From: Harmothoe impar | Lineage: Eukaryota; Annelida; Polychaeta; Phyllodocida; Polynoidae | Direction of reading: 5' to 3' | NCBI GenBank assembly: GCA_947462335.1 | Contig: OX381720.1 | Span: forward strand, 63,261,946-63,325,945 | DNA length: 64,000 nucleotides | Part shown: positions 9,873-22,312 of the stretch, piece after piece | Layout: each line of letters begins with the position of its first letter | Numbering within the stretch: position 1 is the first letter of the stretch | Translations under genes and position numbers: made by a program | The notes under the pieces: generated by a model | What the model was told of the DNA's origin: nothing | Databases searched by the model: none | The model's input: the letters and a program-made list of their open reading frames with translations, nothing else

Positions 9873-10508
9873 ATGTTGCATGTGAGGCCTTCAACTCTGC
9901 TACCGGCTGTGGCAAACAGGATGGACATGTGGAGGCCAACGTCCAGTATGGCCACCACTGCTCGTGGTGCCGCTCCAACCTCCAGGTCATATATTATCAC
10001 ACCCTCCCGGCATGTAATATCAAGACCAATCCCAAGTTCCAGCCCTTTCGGGCCTGAGCCGGCCCCCACCGGCTCTGTGCTACCACCTACCCATGTACAG
10101 GGAGTGTCACCTGTGGCTGTGCATACCGGGGTCCTACCTGTGAGTACTGATGAACTTCAACATCGCCCAGAGAGCCTGTCTGTCGCCTGCACTAAGTCCA
10201 CCTCACCACCTCCCCCTCACTATGAGGGAGCAGGTACCTCTGTGACCCCTGTGGTAGTCGATGGTAGCCTACAACATGATGCATGTATGGGGGCCACATC
10301 CACCCTGCCCCCATACCCCACTATATTACAGAGAAAAGAACCCCATCACATGGACGTGGACGAGAGGCTCTCCTACCCCCCTCCACTCTGTACTAGTAGG
10401 GACCATGATGGCGATGAATACTGCGACTCCCTTCTCCTGGAGCCGCCACCCCCGGGTCCTACCCCCATGCAGTATGCTGCCACTAGGGCCTCCTTCTCAC
10501 TCATCTGA
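9873..10508 (+). CDS. Candidate terminal exon, Pro-rich tail protein
   Basis: An open frame with Pro/Ser/Thr-rich composition, a PPPPHYEG stretch (PPxY-type WW ligand), acidic DHDGDEY, an LLLEPPPPGP run, and a C-terminus SFSLI that fits a class I PDZ ligand. Codon use is GC-rich compared with the AT-rich surroundings. The C-terminus is well defined by TGA at 10506-10508, but the 5' limit is not: an acceptor such as the AG at 9893 or 9916 is as likely as the ATG at 9873. It resembles the cytoplasmic tail of a membrane receptor, but I cannot name it. AATAAA occurs at 10814. Confidence 0.5.
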   Translation: MLHVRPSTLLPAVANRMDMWRPTSSMATTARGAAPTSRSYIITPSRHVISRPIPSSSPFGPEPAPTGSVLPPTHVQGVSPVAVHTGVLPVSTDELQHRPESLSVACTKSTSPPPPHYEGAGTSVTPVVVDGSLQHDACMGATSTLPPYPTILQRKEPHHMDVDERLSYPPPLCTSRDHDGDEYCDSLLLEPPPPGPTPMQYAATRASFSLI

Positions 10509-10813
10509 CTTTAAACGAGAAATTAAAGAACATATAGACACTTGCTTCATGTAATTAAGCAGCCACCTTTATTGGATTCATTCTGAATGGACATGGGTTT
10601 TCTCATCTCACATCTCATCTCATCATAGTAAATTTACATTGTATCGTATGTACTTTATTTTTTATACAAACTCCTCTCCTCTCTTGTAATGTATACAATA
10701 ACTGACATGGCACGTTTTTCATTTCCATCAAGACCTGACAAAAGAAAAGCGGTCTTGGTGGATGAACGGCAATGCGCCGAACCATGTAATTACACATTTG
10801 TAATTAATTACCG

Positions 10814-10819
10814 AATAAA
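10814..10819 (+). terminator. Possible polyadenylation signal AATAAA
   Basis: About 300 bp after the stop of the Pro-rich terminal exon candidate. Poly-C/G tracts follow at 10852-10884. Confidence 0.35.
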
Positions 10820-10884
10820 CACATTTTAAAAAAAAGACTCAAATGTTATAGCTCCCCCCCCCCTCTACCCCCCCCCCCCCCCCG

Positions 10885-13800
10885 TGAAAGTGGGCGACTT
10901 TGTATGCTCTGTATTGAAAACTATGAAGAATAGGGGGTTTTAGGTGGCCCTCTTGTGTCCTTATCAGAGCGATACCAAATGGAAAGAAGGGATTTTCTAG
11001 ACCAAAAAATCCTGCTGACTCCAAATATTGTGGTCTTAATTTTCACAACTTGACCAAAACCACTCAAAAATGAACTTTGCTGATGCAAATTATTTAAAGA
11101 ATGTACAAAAAGATGTTGAAAATGTTTGGAACATTGTCTAGATATAAACTTGTCAATCTTTAGCTTTAAAGGCTAAGGCGACCATTCACTGATTTGCTCT
11201 CTGGTTGAACATCAAGAAGTATAGAACTTAGTGCTGAAAACCCCCTCAAATTGGCTGCACCTTTTGTAAATCGTAAACCATATCCAGCAACATATATATA
11301 GCTAAAGAGCACTACTTTGGTCTAAAGCCGTTCACCCTCTAGGACTCAAACCCACAAAAGTTCTTATCTTCTAGTCTAAAAGAGTTCAGTGCAATGACGC
11401 CCTAGAGAGGACTGAGTACTTGATGTGGGCATTAGTGTATGGTTATGTTTCAGCCAGTTCATTCCCTACCAGGTGAAGTGTCGAACCCTCTTTTGTGTGA
11501 GGTTTGTGGATTTCATGTCCCAAGGAAAGGAGTAAGCTATGGGCACCTCCCCTTTTCACCAATTACCAAGATTTGACTATGGGGTAAAACAAATCTATGG
11601 GGTAAAATGTAACTATTCGAGACCTGAATCTGAATTTCATATGTACATACTTGAAATGTGAATGAGACGAGTAGCACCATAGTGGTATTCCACAATGGTT
11701 TAAACTGAGTATTCATTCTGATTATCTATGGACAAATGGAGCTTTTCCATAAGTAAGGAAAACAGAGAAAAATTAAAGCCCTTGCATTTACTATTTGCAA
11801 CCAGAACACCATGTGATGCGGCAATGTTAGGGTGGGAGCGGGGGCAAAAACAATGAACAGATAAGTTTTGTTGCATGCATATATGACCCAAATTGTCGTC
11901 CAAATAGACATACGTGTCCAATATTGTGTAATTATATGGAACCAATAATGGTATATAATTTATCTAACCAAATGTCAGGAGCTGGGGGATGGACTATAGT
12001 CTAGTTCCTCCCACACTCCCCAGGGCTTCCCTACCAACCTCCTTTGTTGTAGTAACCAGCCAGTCCCCTCCACTATTACTCAACAGGAGTTGGTTATTTT
12101 TTCTATCCTGTCTTTTGGTATATTTGTTGATAACATTCTTGCTATAACGCCAGTACATGGCCAAATATCATGACCCCTAGATTCCCAATCTTCCAAATAC
12201 CTAGATCACCCCATAGGTCTTTTTCTATATGCCTCCAATTGTTGACCTAGATTTTTTGCCCTTTCCAACTGCTGTCCTCATTATCCAGTGCCGAAGGCGC
12301 TGTTTGTTAGTGATAACCTTTAATACTGGTACACGGGTTAGCATGAGCACACGTACTGTCTAAACTACTACCTTGAGACTGTAGACATGGGAGGTAAGTA
12401 TTTATCATCTGCTCTCTTCTAGAAATGTTAGGGGCTTTGCTATTAAATCTATAGAATAGTACAATTGATATTATATTTAGCCTCGTGGCAGTAGATATAT
12501 CGCGTGCAGTACAATTATTTGTTAGGTACTCAAGATCCAGACCCATTGAGCACCCATTTAATGCCTAAGCCACCTGTTTATCTGATTTTCCTTGTGGGTT
12601 ATCATAATTACGTCCGGCCAGAGAGCAGGCTAGAAGTCGTGCCCAACGCAAAGAAAAGGTATCAATGACTTCTCAGGTAGCAAGTTGTTCAATTATGTGG
12701 ATTCAAAACAATGTTGATTCAAATAACTCAATCAGTCATCATTAAACACAAAATGCTCCGATATTATTTGTATCATCCCATATAGTCACTTTGCTAATAT
12801 CATAAACGTTGACTTTGTATGAATATGTCGGCAATAACATTAAAGTCACATTTAATTGATATTCTCTGTGACGCAAGACACTTTTTTGTATCTCTGAATG
12901 CATTAGAGTAGGTATATTACACAGCATCAAAGAGGCTTCATATCATTATCTTATCATAGTCTAGACATATTTATACACTGAGTGTTGATGCTAGTGTAAA
13001 AATAAATGATTAGTATTCACAGATTTCATCAGTGAAATAGAGTAGATCATGCTAGCGTTGACCTGGCCAGTTAGCTCTCACTGTATACAGGGGCATACCT
13101 GGTTACCCACTCTCTGTTGGTCCTTTCGTCACAGGACCAGACACGAATACTTACCCACGAGATAATATTCTTAGGGCTGTGATAATAGATTAACACCATT
13201 CCCTCTGAAGGAGTACGCTACATTACATGCCTTGTGCCCCTTCATCTCCTAGTTTTTTAGTGTATTTGCCCAACGTTTTTTGTTTTGTACCCCCCAAAGG
13301 CCATAGAAAAACAAACGTCCAAAGGGCTAAAAGGTGACATGTTTGTCCCCCATGTCAACTGTGGCAACAACTCTCCATCCCAAATATAATTGTCCAAGTC
13401 TTACAGTATAATCAATGCATTCATGAGGTTTCTACTTTATATCGACTGTATCTCTTTCTTCACAGCCATTTATGTATTGTCAGTAAATGTTCAAAAGTTC
13501 TTTGAGGTTGATACCCAAATGTACTAAATCAAGAAGACCCATGCAGCATTAATTGTACTCCATATCTCGGGGTATCTTTTGTGCCTTATGCTGGGGAAAA
13601 TAGAATTGAAAAGAGATCCAATTATCTAGTCTACATGAGCATATGTATGTGTATTGGCATACACATTTTCAGTCATAGAGTCTCCCGGAATATCTGTCAC
13701 AGAGTCAACAACCGTGGCAACGAAATCTCAAAACTTAAAACCTTCTAATGTTTTAATGGAGGATTCCACCATTTCATCCTATTTTATACAATAAATTAAT

Positions 13801-14239
13801 TGTGAACGAGCTGTACCTTAAGCCATTGTACATGTACTATGATTCTAACTAATAATGGGACCATTTTAAAGAAAATGAGGTAAAGTTGACAGTATGTGGT
13901 TGAAATCTTCATATTTTTAATAAATGTTAATCGGGCTGTATCTCTAAAAAGAAATTCTGTGGATATCCATTCTTGGTATGCTTTGTCCTAGTTTGTAAAC
14001 AAAAGTATTAGTTGCTGTGATATATCTAAGACATAATGAACATCACCATAGATTTTCCATCATAGAGTCACCCAAAAAAGGTTAACATTTTTTTGAGATG
14101 TATAGAACAGTGTTCCAAGCAGCCAAGATATATACCTTTCTAAAATGATATCTTGTTTAAACGTACATATTAGAAACTTCCTGATTTGTCCTTCCTAAGC
14201 CCTCAGCCCTCAACCTACCTAGTTTGTGCCATATTTCTT

Positions 14240-14245
<6 letters not shown>
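10885..14245. other. AT-rich non-coding stretch
   Basis: I found no convincing exon, RNA gene or array. Short ORFs on both strands lack family features. It is probably intronic or intergenic. Confidence 0.5.
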
Positions 14246-14327
<82 letters not shown>

Positions 14328-14352
14328 TACATATATACATATATATATATAA
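14246..14352. repeat. (TA)n microsatellite
   Basis: About 107 bp of nearly pure TA with a few interruptions (ttta, taca). The Ile/Tyr ORFs across it on both strands are artefacts. Confidence 0.95.
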
Positions 14353-14651
14353 ACCTCTGATTGGTAATATAGATCTGCTTTTGCCAAGTTAATGTCATCC
14401 TGATATTTTCTTTTGTATTTTATTGCATTTTTGGTCTGATTATTGCTTTCAAATGAGCAAAATATGATTGGTCAACCTGTGATCATGTGGGTTTTCCAGG
14501 ATGCCACCGATCGGCATATTGGTGCACTACTCTACTGCATAGGGAGTATGAGCTCCCATGTGCTGATGCAGTCTAAGCTGCTATTACCACTATAGCCACT
14601 GCTGGTAAACACCCTATTGTGTTTAAACAAACCAATAAAACACTCTTCTGT

Positions 14652-14862
14652 AGGGGTCGGATATCCCATGCCTTGGTGATAAGCCCTCAATATCACTTGG
14701 GTAATCCGGCTAACCTCTGTACCATACCGATCCAGTAATGTATGGCAAGGTCAGATTGTCAGACGGGGAAGTAGCTCAGTTAGTAGCGCAGCGGGTTAAG
14801 TGATCTGAGAGTCTTGGGTTCGAGTCCCGCTTTCTCCAGATGATTTTTCCGTGACTGTTACA
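14652..14862 (+). mobile_element. tRNA-derived SINE, copy 1
   Basis: A 210-bp unit shared with 15295-15506. It contains a tRNA-like part (about 14765-14838) with an A box TAGCTCAGTTAG and a B box GGTTCGAGTCC, which are pol III internal promoter elements. Acceptor arms GGGGAAG and CTTTCTCC nearly pair. The anticodon stem does not pair well, which argues for a SINE and not a working tRNA. Confidence 0.75.
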
Positions 14863-15294
14863 CTGGTGGAGAAAGCGAGCGCACTCGCTGGTATGGTTGA
14901 CTTTGACTGTTGGAGCATTCCAACTTGCTGGGGATTGGCCACCTGCTAGCAGTTGGTTGTTGGAGGAGCAGGTTGTGAAGAGTCGGTTCCAAGTTTGGGC
15001 AGTTGGAGTTCAGCATGGAGTCCAGTCAACAAATTGGCTGAATCAGTATGGTGTGGAAAGCTTCCATCACTGGGAAGCCAGGATATCTCAACAACAGCTT
15101 GATAAAGCCCCATTGGGACCTCCGGTCTCCAGTGGGAGAGAATGCCTGGTGCTAGGTGCCTCTATACTCGGAGGGCTCGGACTCTCTGTAACCACTTGAT
15201 AAAGTCCCTTCTTGGAGGGAGAGAAAGCCCAGGGTTGATAACCCTGCAGAAAATCCAAATCTAGAGAAGATGTTGGAAGCTGGTGGGAGTAGTG

Positions 15295-15506
15295 TAGGGG
15301 TCGGATTTCCCGTGCCTTGGTGATTAGCTCTCAATATCACTTGTATAATCCGGCCTCCCTCTGTACCATACTGATCCAGTAACATATGGCGCAGTCAGAT
15401 TGTCAGACGGGAAAGTAGCTCAGTTGGTAGAGCAGCGGGTTACGTGATCTGAGAGTCCTGGGTTTGAGTCCCGCTTTCTCCAAATGATTTTTCCGCGACA
15501 GTTACA
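15295..15506 (+). mobile_element. tRNA-derived SINE, copy 2
   Basis: Same unit as copy 1 at about 85-90% identity, same orientation, 643 bp downstream. The tRNA-like part is about 15409-15482 with TAGCTCAGTTGG and GGTTTGAGTCC. The 430 bp between copies holds no recognised gene. Confidence 0.75.
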
Positions 15507-15881
15507 CTCCCATCATATCAAGTCTAGATATGTGATAGAGAGTGGGACTCTAATACAATTTTAACTGTAAATAGCTCATAAATGAAATAGACTGCCTATA
15601 TAATGCAACCACATTCTGATAAAGGAGGTTTTGATCTGTATACTCAATATGAATTTACCCAACACAAATTGGGCAGTAAAATCGCAAATGTACAGGGTTT
15701 ATAATTATTACATAGTGGTATAAGCCTAAAAAGGCCTAAAAACCAGTAAACCTACTGGAGCCTGACCCTTATATATATAAGGGAACGGGCGTAAAAGCTT
15801 TGTGTTTAAACAGGCTGGGGTATTTGAACAATCAATACATAAACACAGGGTAGTCTCCCACCCAATGTGTACAATATTATT

Positions 15882-16050
15882 TAGGGAATAGAGCATGGTC
15901 CATGTACCTGGGTGTGACCTAGACAGGTAGGAAGGCTCAGCAGATGCCTACGGCATCCTCTGAGCCTCCCTCGATGGCTCTATCCAGTTTAGAACACACC
16001 CACGTCCATGGACAAGTGCTCTATTCACGTTATGACACATTATTCTCTTT
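15882..16050. repeat. Long hairpin repeat, copy 1
   Basis: Foldback with imperfect arms of about 65-70 bp; the tip is ggctcagcagatgcc-tac-ggcatcctctgagcc (15934-15966). The right arm (tatccagtttaga, cacacccacgtccatg, gtgctctattc) matches the copy at 63.7 kb closely. No ORF. Confidence 0.8.
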
Positions 16051-17160
16051 AAAACTGTCTCATAATATAGCAAATGCATCAAGGCCAGATTGCCCAAACG
16101 ACCCTCTTTCACAACAACATGAAATGTACCACTGACAATCATGTATGGTGGGTCATCCAATCAATGCAGGACGACACCGAACCAAAGCAGTGGAGTGCTC
16201 AATGAAGGGAGCCAGACATGATGGCGACAGGTGCTAATTAGGCCCTTCAAAAGTCGCAATATTACACCATCCAAGATTTATTTTCATCACCAATAGTCAT
16301 TTTTATACAATGCAAGGTGTTTTTACATCGCTGGTTGATAGTGTGAAGACACACCAGAAACATTATTGTATTTGAATCGATCAGAGGTGGCTATTTAAAA
16401 AATATTTTCAAGCTGGCCCCACCTCGACCTCTGTTCCCGAGCGTCATCGCTGGCACCAAAGGTTGCTGGTTAAAATAGTTCCTGTGCGCTTGGTGCTGTT
16501 GTATTAAAAGTGCAGATGGGTACCGCGTACAAATTCCCCCCAATATACAGGGGAAGTGATGCGGTCATGGCCTCCTAAATACCAGCGATGTCGCTCGGAT
16601 GCGTCCGAGGACGAGTTGGGGCCAGCTTGAAATATTTTTACTGCTGGGCGTGGTATATCTATTCATATAGTGTATGGTGTCTAGCCACTCACCACGCAGT
16701 AGCTAAGGTAAGGACGTCTCTGATTGGTCGAGAGTGCCTATCACAGTCTTTCATCCAATCAGGGAGCAGCTCAGTTTTAGTGTATTGGCAAGATCGTAGC
16801 AAGTTGTGTTATCAGTTATAACATATGCTAGGAATATGGATTGGAGCCAGCTGCTACCCTGTTGGTGAAATTCCCTGGGGATCGATGCTCTGGCTTATAG
16901 CTTTAGTATTTTACTATCCGCTGTACAATCGGAGCTTTCATCTGAGTCCATGTTGTTGTATCAGTTCAACTTGTAATCGTGTATGAAATTGGAATCGCAA
17001 CATCGCCTTCTCTCTAGAATATTTAGTTAATTCTCCAACTTACCACTCCCTTAGAAACAGTATATCAGAAAGGTTCACCATATTTAAATACGTAAAACTG
17101 TGAGAAGTATCAATTCATTTTTGTTTTGTGTAGACATACTTATTGTATTTTCACTTTCAG
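16051..17160. other. No gene seen
   Basis: Non-repetitive sequence with a short GC-rich part near 16.4-16.8 kb. It contains an inverted CCAAT (16725) and gattggtcgagag, which also occurs near 8619. It could be promoter-like, but no downstream first exon is clear. Confidence 0.4.
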
Positions 17161-17202
17161 GTTGGTTTACAAAAAAAGAGCCATCCAGTCATCAACCTAA
17201 AG
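17161..17202 (+). CDS. Candidate 42-nt microexon
   Basis: A strong acceptor (tattttcactttcag) and a GTAAAC donor bracket 42 nt that are open in phase 0 (VGLQKKSHPVINLK). It has a good splice frame but no family match. It shares its design with the 21-nt candidate at 18870. Confidence 0.4.
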
Positions 17203-17407
17203 GTAAACAGTATGCATAAATATCAAAACTATTTATCTGATATGCCATGTTCACCTAGCTGAATGCCATTTCTGCACATTTAGTTGTCATATCTGACATC
17301 TTAGTAAACGTTTACACTGAATTAAATATATACGTACCATATTTTAGCATAAGCACCACAAGCATTCTGTGCTTACAACCTCCACCCATAATGCTATAAG
17401 GTTCATG

Positions 17408-18797
17408 CACTGAACAAGAATGTCTATTTAAGTATACCTTAATGTCATTTTTATTACTTAAATGTCAAATTTAAGTACATTTAAGGTGAAACTTAAATGT
17501 CACTTTCGATATTTAAGCAGCATTTTGGTATACTTAAAGCAACACTTTAAGTCGACATTTAAGTAAGATTTAAGTTGATTTAAGATGATTAAATAATATG
17601 GCAAGGTGGTACTTAAAGGTCATTAAATAACATGTCTTGGTGGAGGTGTCCCTAACTAAAAAATCACATTTAAGTACTTATAATGACCTTTAATGGACAA
17701 TGCCATTTTCTCTATTTTTTTTTACTTAAATGTCATTAAATTTCGTCATTTCATATTGGAATATTTTTTATTGAGGGGGTTATTTCATCAGTTTCATCTT
17801 TTGTAAGTTGCCGGTCTAGGGGTTCTGGGGGAATGGCACCCACCCCCTGGCCAGAACCACAGGTGGACGTCCAGATAATCTGTAATTGAAATGAAACAGC
17901 TTAAGCACAATATTGAAATACATTTGAAACGTTTTTAAATGCATTTTACTGATTACTTTTTATAACAATTATAAAGGAAATTTAATATGCAAAACTACAA
18001 AAGCTATGATTTCCATAAATGAATACATTATGACAAGTATCATACCACTCTGACACACGTCCTGCCCTCACTGTGACCAGCTACTGTATGGGCATGTTGA
18101 CCATTTGGTGTGTAATATGTACTACTGCAGGTAGACATAGCTATGTGAATAGGGAGGGAGGGGGGTACCTAACCAAATTTATGAATTATCTTTATTATTA
18201 TTAATGAGTTTTCAATGATATTATAATCTAATTCTATACACTGTTAGCATTACAGGCATATTTTTATTTTTTCCCTGTGATGATTAGAACCTATTTCATA
18301 TGAGACCAGGGAGCTATTTTAAATACTGCCAAATACTATTACAGGTTGTAGCCCTCCAGAAACCCTCAAAATAATGTACATAATACCGGGGTCAGGGTCC
18401 CCTTACTCCCCTTGTTAGTATCATGGGCTGTAGCCCTCCAGAAACCTTTAAAATAATGTATTGTAAAGGTATTATGGTGCCCTAACTCCCCTCCATGACG
18501 TTTCCAATAAATAGAAGGGGAACCCAAAATAACAGAATATGCCAAATGTAATTTAAGTTTACCTTAAATTTACCGGAAATGTTATTTGATATTTCAGGAA
18601 GATTTAAGTTTACGTTAAATTTACCTGAAATGTCATCAGATATTTCAAGAAGATTTAAGTTTGCCTTAAATTTACCGGAAATGTCATTTGACATTTCCGG
18701 TAAATTATATATCTTATATTTCATGGCAAGCTCCAAACGACATTTCCCGATATTTTGGTACACTTTAATATACTTAAATGGGAATTTTCATTGAGTG
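17408..18797. mobile_element. Non-autonomous TIR element, about 1.4 kb
   Basis: Imperfect inverted ends start CACTGAACAAGAATG on the left and CACTCAATGAAAATT on the right, followed by TTTAAGTATA on both. Subterminal DNA is packed with acttaaatgtcatt-type motifs (17430-17760), and near the right end are three tandem copies of about 60 bp (18545-18710). No transposase. Confidence 0.65.
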
Positions 18798-18869
18798 GTG
18801 GCAGATACAGTTTATGATAGCGTTAACACCCTGCTACATTACTGTAACCCTTTTCCCCTTCAATTTCAG

Positions 18870-18890
18870 GTTCGAATGAGAGGCCTCAAG
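18870..18890 (+). CDS. Candidate 21-nt microexon
   Basis: The acceptor cccttcaatttcag and donor gtaaatg bracket 21 nt that read VRMRGLK in phase 0. It lies between two mobile elements on the same strand as the 42-nt candidate at 17161, so both may belong to one host gene crossing this TE-rich region. Confidence 0.4.
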
Positions 18891-18907
18891 GTAAATGAAT
18901 TGACATA

Positions 18908-19620
18908 TAGTGGGGTTCCTTATGTAGCTGGAAAAGATTCTGTTGGGGTTTTGTGGGGAAATTGTAAACTATACATTTTTGGAAAGCTAAGAACCCCCTG
19001 AATCCAAAAATCACACTTCACAAATTTATGTTACAATTTTTGTTGCCATGGCAACCATTTTCCTTAGCAACCCTGAAAAATGACAAAAATCACCCAAAAA
19101 TCACTAAATAAATTGGTATACAAAAAAGAAAAGTACTCCTACCCCCCTAAAATCATATCTAAGGAATCTATGTTTCTACATGGTTGTCTTCTAGCACCCT
19201 TGGTTGCTTAGCAACAGATGATTCTTTGTGAGTTTTGCATAGCAACAGGGTTATTATGTCATTATTCCTTGTTTGTGACCATGGATATTGCCATTAATAG
19301 GCTTGAACAATATTTTTGGAACTATACGCTTCCCACCAAACTACCCCTGTCAACAAGAAACAGTCATATGCCCATTAGTTACCATAGCAACAGCAATATG
19401 CAGGGCAGATAGTGTATAGTATTGGGGCTACAAATCACCTACCTCATCCGATGCTTAGTAACATTAAAGAGCAGGAATATACATAGAAGATTTAAGCACA
19501 TGTCCATTCATTTAAGCCACGGAAATCATTCTGATACTAGACTATTTAGATATTAGCTATAATGTGGTTACCTAACAACAAACACACTATTTGTTGATCT
19601 GTCTATCAACAGGTCTCGCA
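18908..19620 (+). repeat. Left arm of a 7.8 kb inverted repeat
   Basis: About 700 bp repeated in inverted orientation at 24180-24388 plus 26205-26700. The outer end reads tagtggggttccttatgta. The arm holds several RFX X-box-like palindromes: gttgccatggcaac (about 19041), gttgcttagcaac (about 19203) and accatagcaac (about 19381). Confidence 0.85.
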
Positions 19621-22281
19621 GATGGTTCAAGGTTAATTCTGTGATTATCCCCTGCTACTAAAGTTTTACTGAAAAAATCAATTCTAGATAGAAAGGATAT
19701 CCTTTCTCAAAAACCTAAGTTTGCCTAGCAACCACATACTACTTATTAATGACCATAAATCATAGATTTGGCTTACAATTTTCTCTCAAACTGGGGAGTC
19801 AGCTTATAAGGGAGGTTGCCTTTATTATTTTGCCCCCCCCCCCCCCAATTCCAACACATGTTGAGTCTCTCTCACTCACTCACTCACTCACTCACTCGCT
19901 CACACATTACTTCTCAGGCCAAAAAAAAGAAGGTTAGATTCAGATCACCCGATCAACCCCATCAAAACCCCATCAAAACAGGGCCAACCCTACGTTTTTT
20001 AAATGCAATTTTGAAGAAATTTTAGTATTTTTACCCTTTTTTGGTCAATTTTAGGGTCTTCGGAGAGGCTCAGTAATACTTTCATGTTTAAAAAAAAAAG
20101 TTAAAAAAAAAAAAATGCGACCTACCGACCCTACATTTTCTTGCCATGTTACCTGAAACAAAACTTCTCTTTTTTGGCCTCACCCATTTTATAACCTATT
20201 CCGATGGCAAACTGTGACCTTTCAGAGAATTATGGCAAAGCTTCTATCTGAACCATTGGTTAGACTATGCAGCATGGTAAAGCCCCTGTAGAGCATGACA
20301 GGGTTACTATGCAATGTGAGGTCAGGAAGAACACTCCTTGAACACTCATTGTCCATAGTAGATTAAACTACACTAAAGCAGTACATAGTCAACAGATTCA
20401 TTTTGACATCATTCCAAGTTGAGATGTTGAATTTCAAGGTCTATAATGCTGATGCAGCAAATAGGTGTTTTTGTTCAGACTGTGGGGACAAAAGCCTTTG
20501 ATTGATATTTGTGAGGTAGGTGGTTTTATAAAACGTGTAAAAAGTATATAGAGGTTATTCGTCCATATTTTGGGAAAAAATGTGCAATTGGCTAAAGGTT
20601 TCAGAAATTTAGCCTTGGTAGATCAATTGTTTTGAAAAGCCAGCTGCCACTATTGGGACAAATGTTCCTTAAATCTTTTTGGGCTAGATTTTACATCAGA
20701 AAAGCACATGTAACGGTCGGAGAGGGCAATCAAGGGCTTTTGAAAGGCAGGTAAGTGGGTGATTAAGGCCGGTAAGGGCTTAGGGAAGGCAGGGTATAGG
20801 TCATTGTAATCATGAAATGGCTCATACTAGAATACTACTAAGTAGGAAGTGGCATGACACAGGTGGGATATTGATATCATAGGTCTATAAAAACAAACTT
20901 CTACAAGCAGGCTAGGGCTTTTTGGAAGGGGTCTGAGAGTCCGGATTTGGACCTTTGTGTGGTAGCTCAGTTTGTAGTCTGTCTACTTCTAAATCATAGG
21001 GTTAGCAGTTCAATCCTATATACCTAAAAAAGATTCAAAAATGGTATCCCCCCCCCCTCTGACCACTCTACAGCCCAGCCAGCAAAACTTGTATGAATCA
21101 CGTTATCTCTATGTCTTTTCTCAACAGATATCTACTACATTTGGTTACGTCAGAAAGTTGCACCCATAACATACTATGTGCAAATCTTTAAGACGTGTTT
21201 TTGACTATGTAATATGGATCCATGGTAAAAAATTATGTATCTTATGTAAATAAGTTACATGATGTAGACATCATCATCAATTATATATATGATATATATA
21301 CAGAATGTAATTTAGATGGCCATGGGTGACATTAGTAGCATAATTATGTTAAAAACATGTAAAACTAAAACATTATTTGCACCTATTTTCTCTGTGTGTG
21401 GTACTCCATCAGCAGCAAGTAACATCCAGGCAATCAACATAATCAAGGGTTTCTTGCCTTTAGACATCACCAATAGTCCTACAGAGACTTAGCACATTGA
21501 TCCTAGCAAATTGGCCAAAATGTGATGCCAGCTCATGGTCAGTATTTTGATTTGAATAGTTGTAGCAACCACAGAGAAGGTGTGCTCATACTAGTCTCCT
21601 GGTTCTCCATTAAACAATCATTCTACAGGAACAAAAATAACATATCATACATTCCAGACAAAAGTTGGTCAAATTTCGTCTTCTTTGGAAATTCATTGTG
21701 TTGAATGAATACTCCTTTATGGTCAAAGTATTGCCAATGTAGATTGGATTCTATCGATATTGGTTAAGGGAGACATCTTGTGTTAAAAGAGTGAACCACT
21801 TGAAAGGTAAAGTACAGATGTGTTATAGACGTCTTAATCTGACCAGATAAGGATGTACCACGTATATAAAGTATACATTATATTGATGTCAAATCTGTCA
21901 CATCATTTTAGCATGCACATTAAGTCATGAATTTAACATTAATGTATTACCTGTATAATTTCTAAAAAATAAAGTAATATTCTGATCAAGATTTAACCAC
22001 TCATTATGTCAAATAGTGACCACATTCAAACGTATGGAAGATATCAAATGACTAATATCTCTTTCACATGGCCATTTAAATATAAATAATATGTAAGTTT
22101 CCTGTCAAACTACTATGTAAATTGATTTACTCCCTCAAGATGTCATTATAGGGTCATTTCTACCTATCAATGTGAATATGACCAGTAAAAGACATACTTT
22201 TAACATAAGGTGCTAGCTGGGAGGTGTGTGAGGGGAGGAGGGCGGGATTCTGTCCCTTTGAACTCCGACCACTGGTCAGGT

Positions 22282-22312
<31 letters not shown>

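Noticed and set aside
14157..14392. Tyr/Ile-rich ORFs
   Set aside because: Produced by the (TA)n microsatellite.
14765..15482. Functional tRNA genes
   Set aside because: A and B boxes are present but anticodon stems do not pair and the tRNA part is embedded in a 210-bp repeated unit, as in a SINE.
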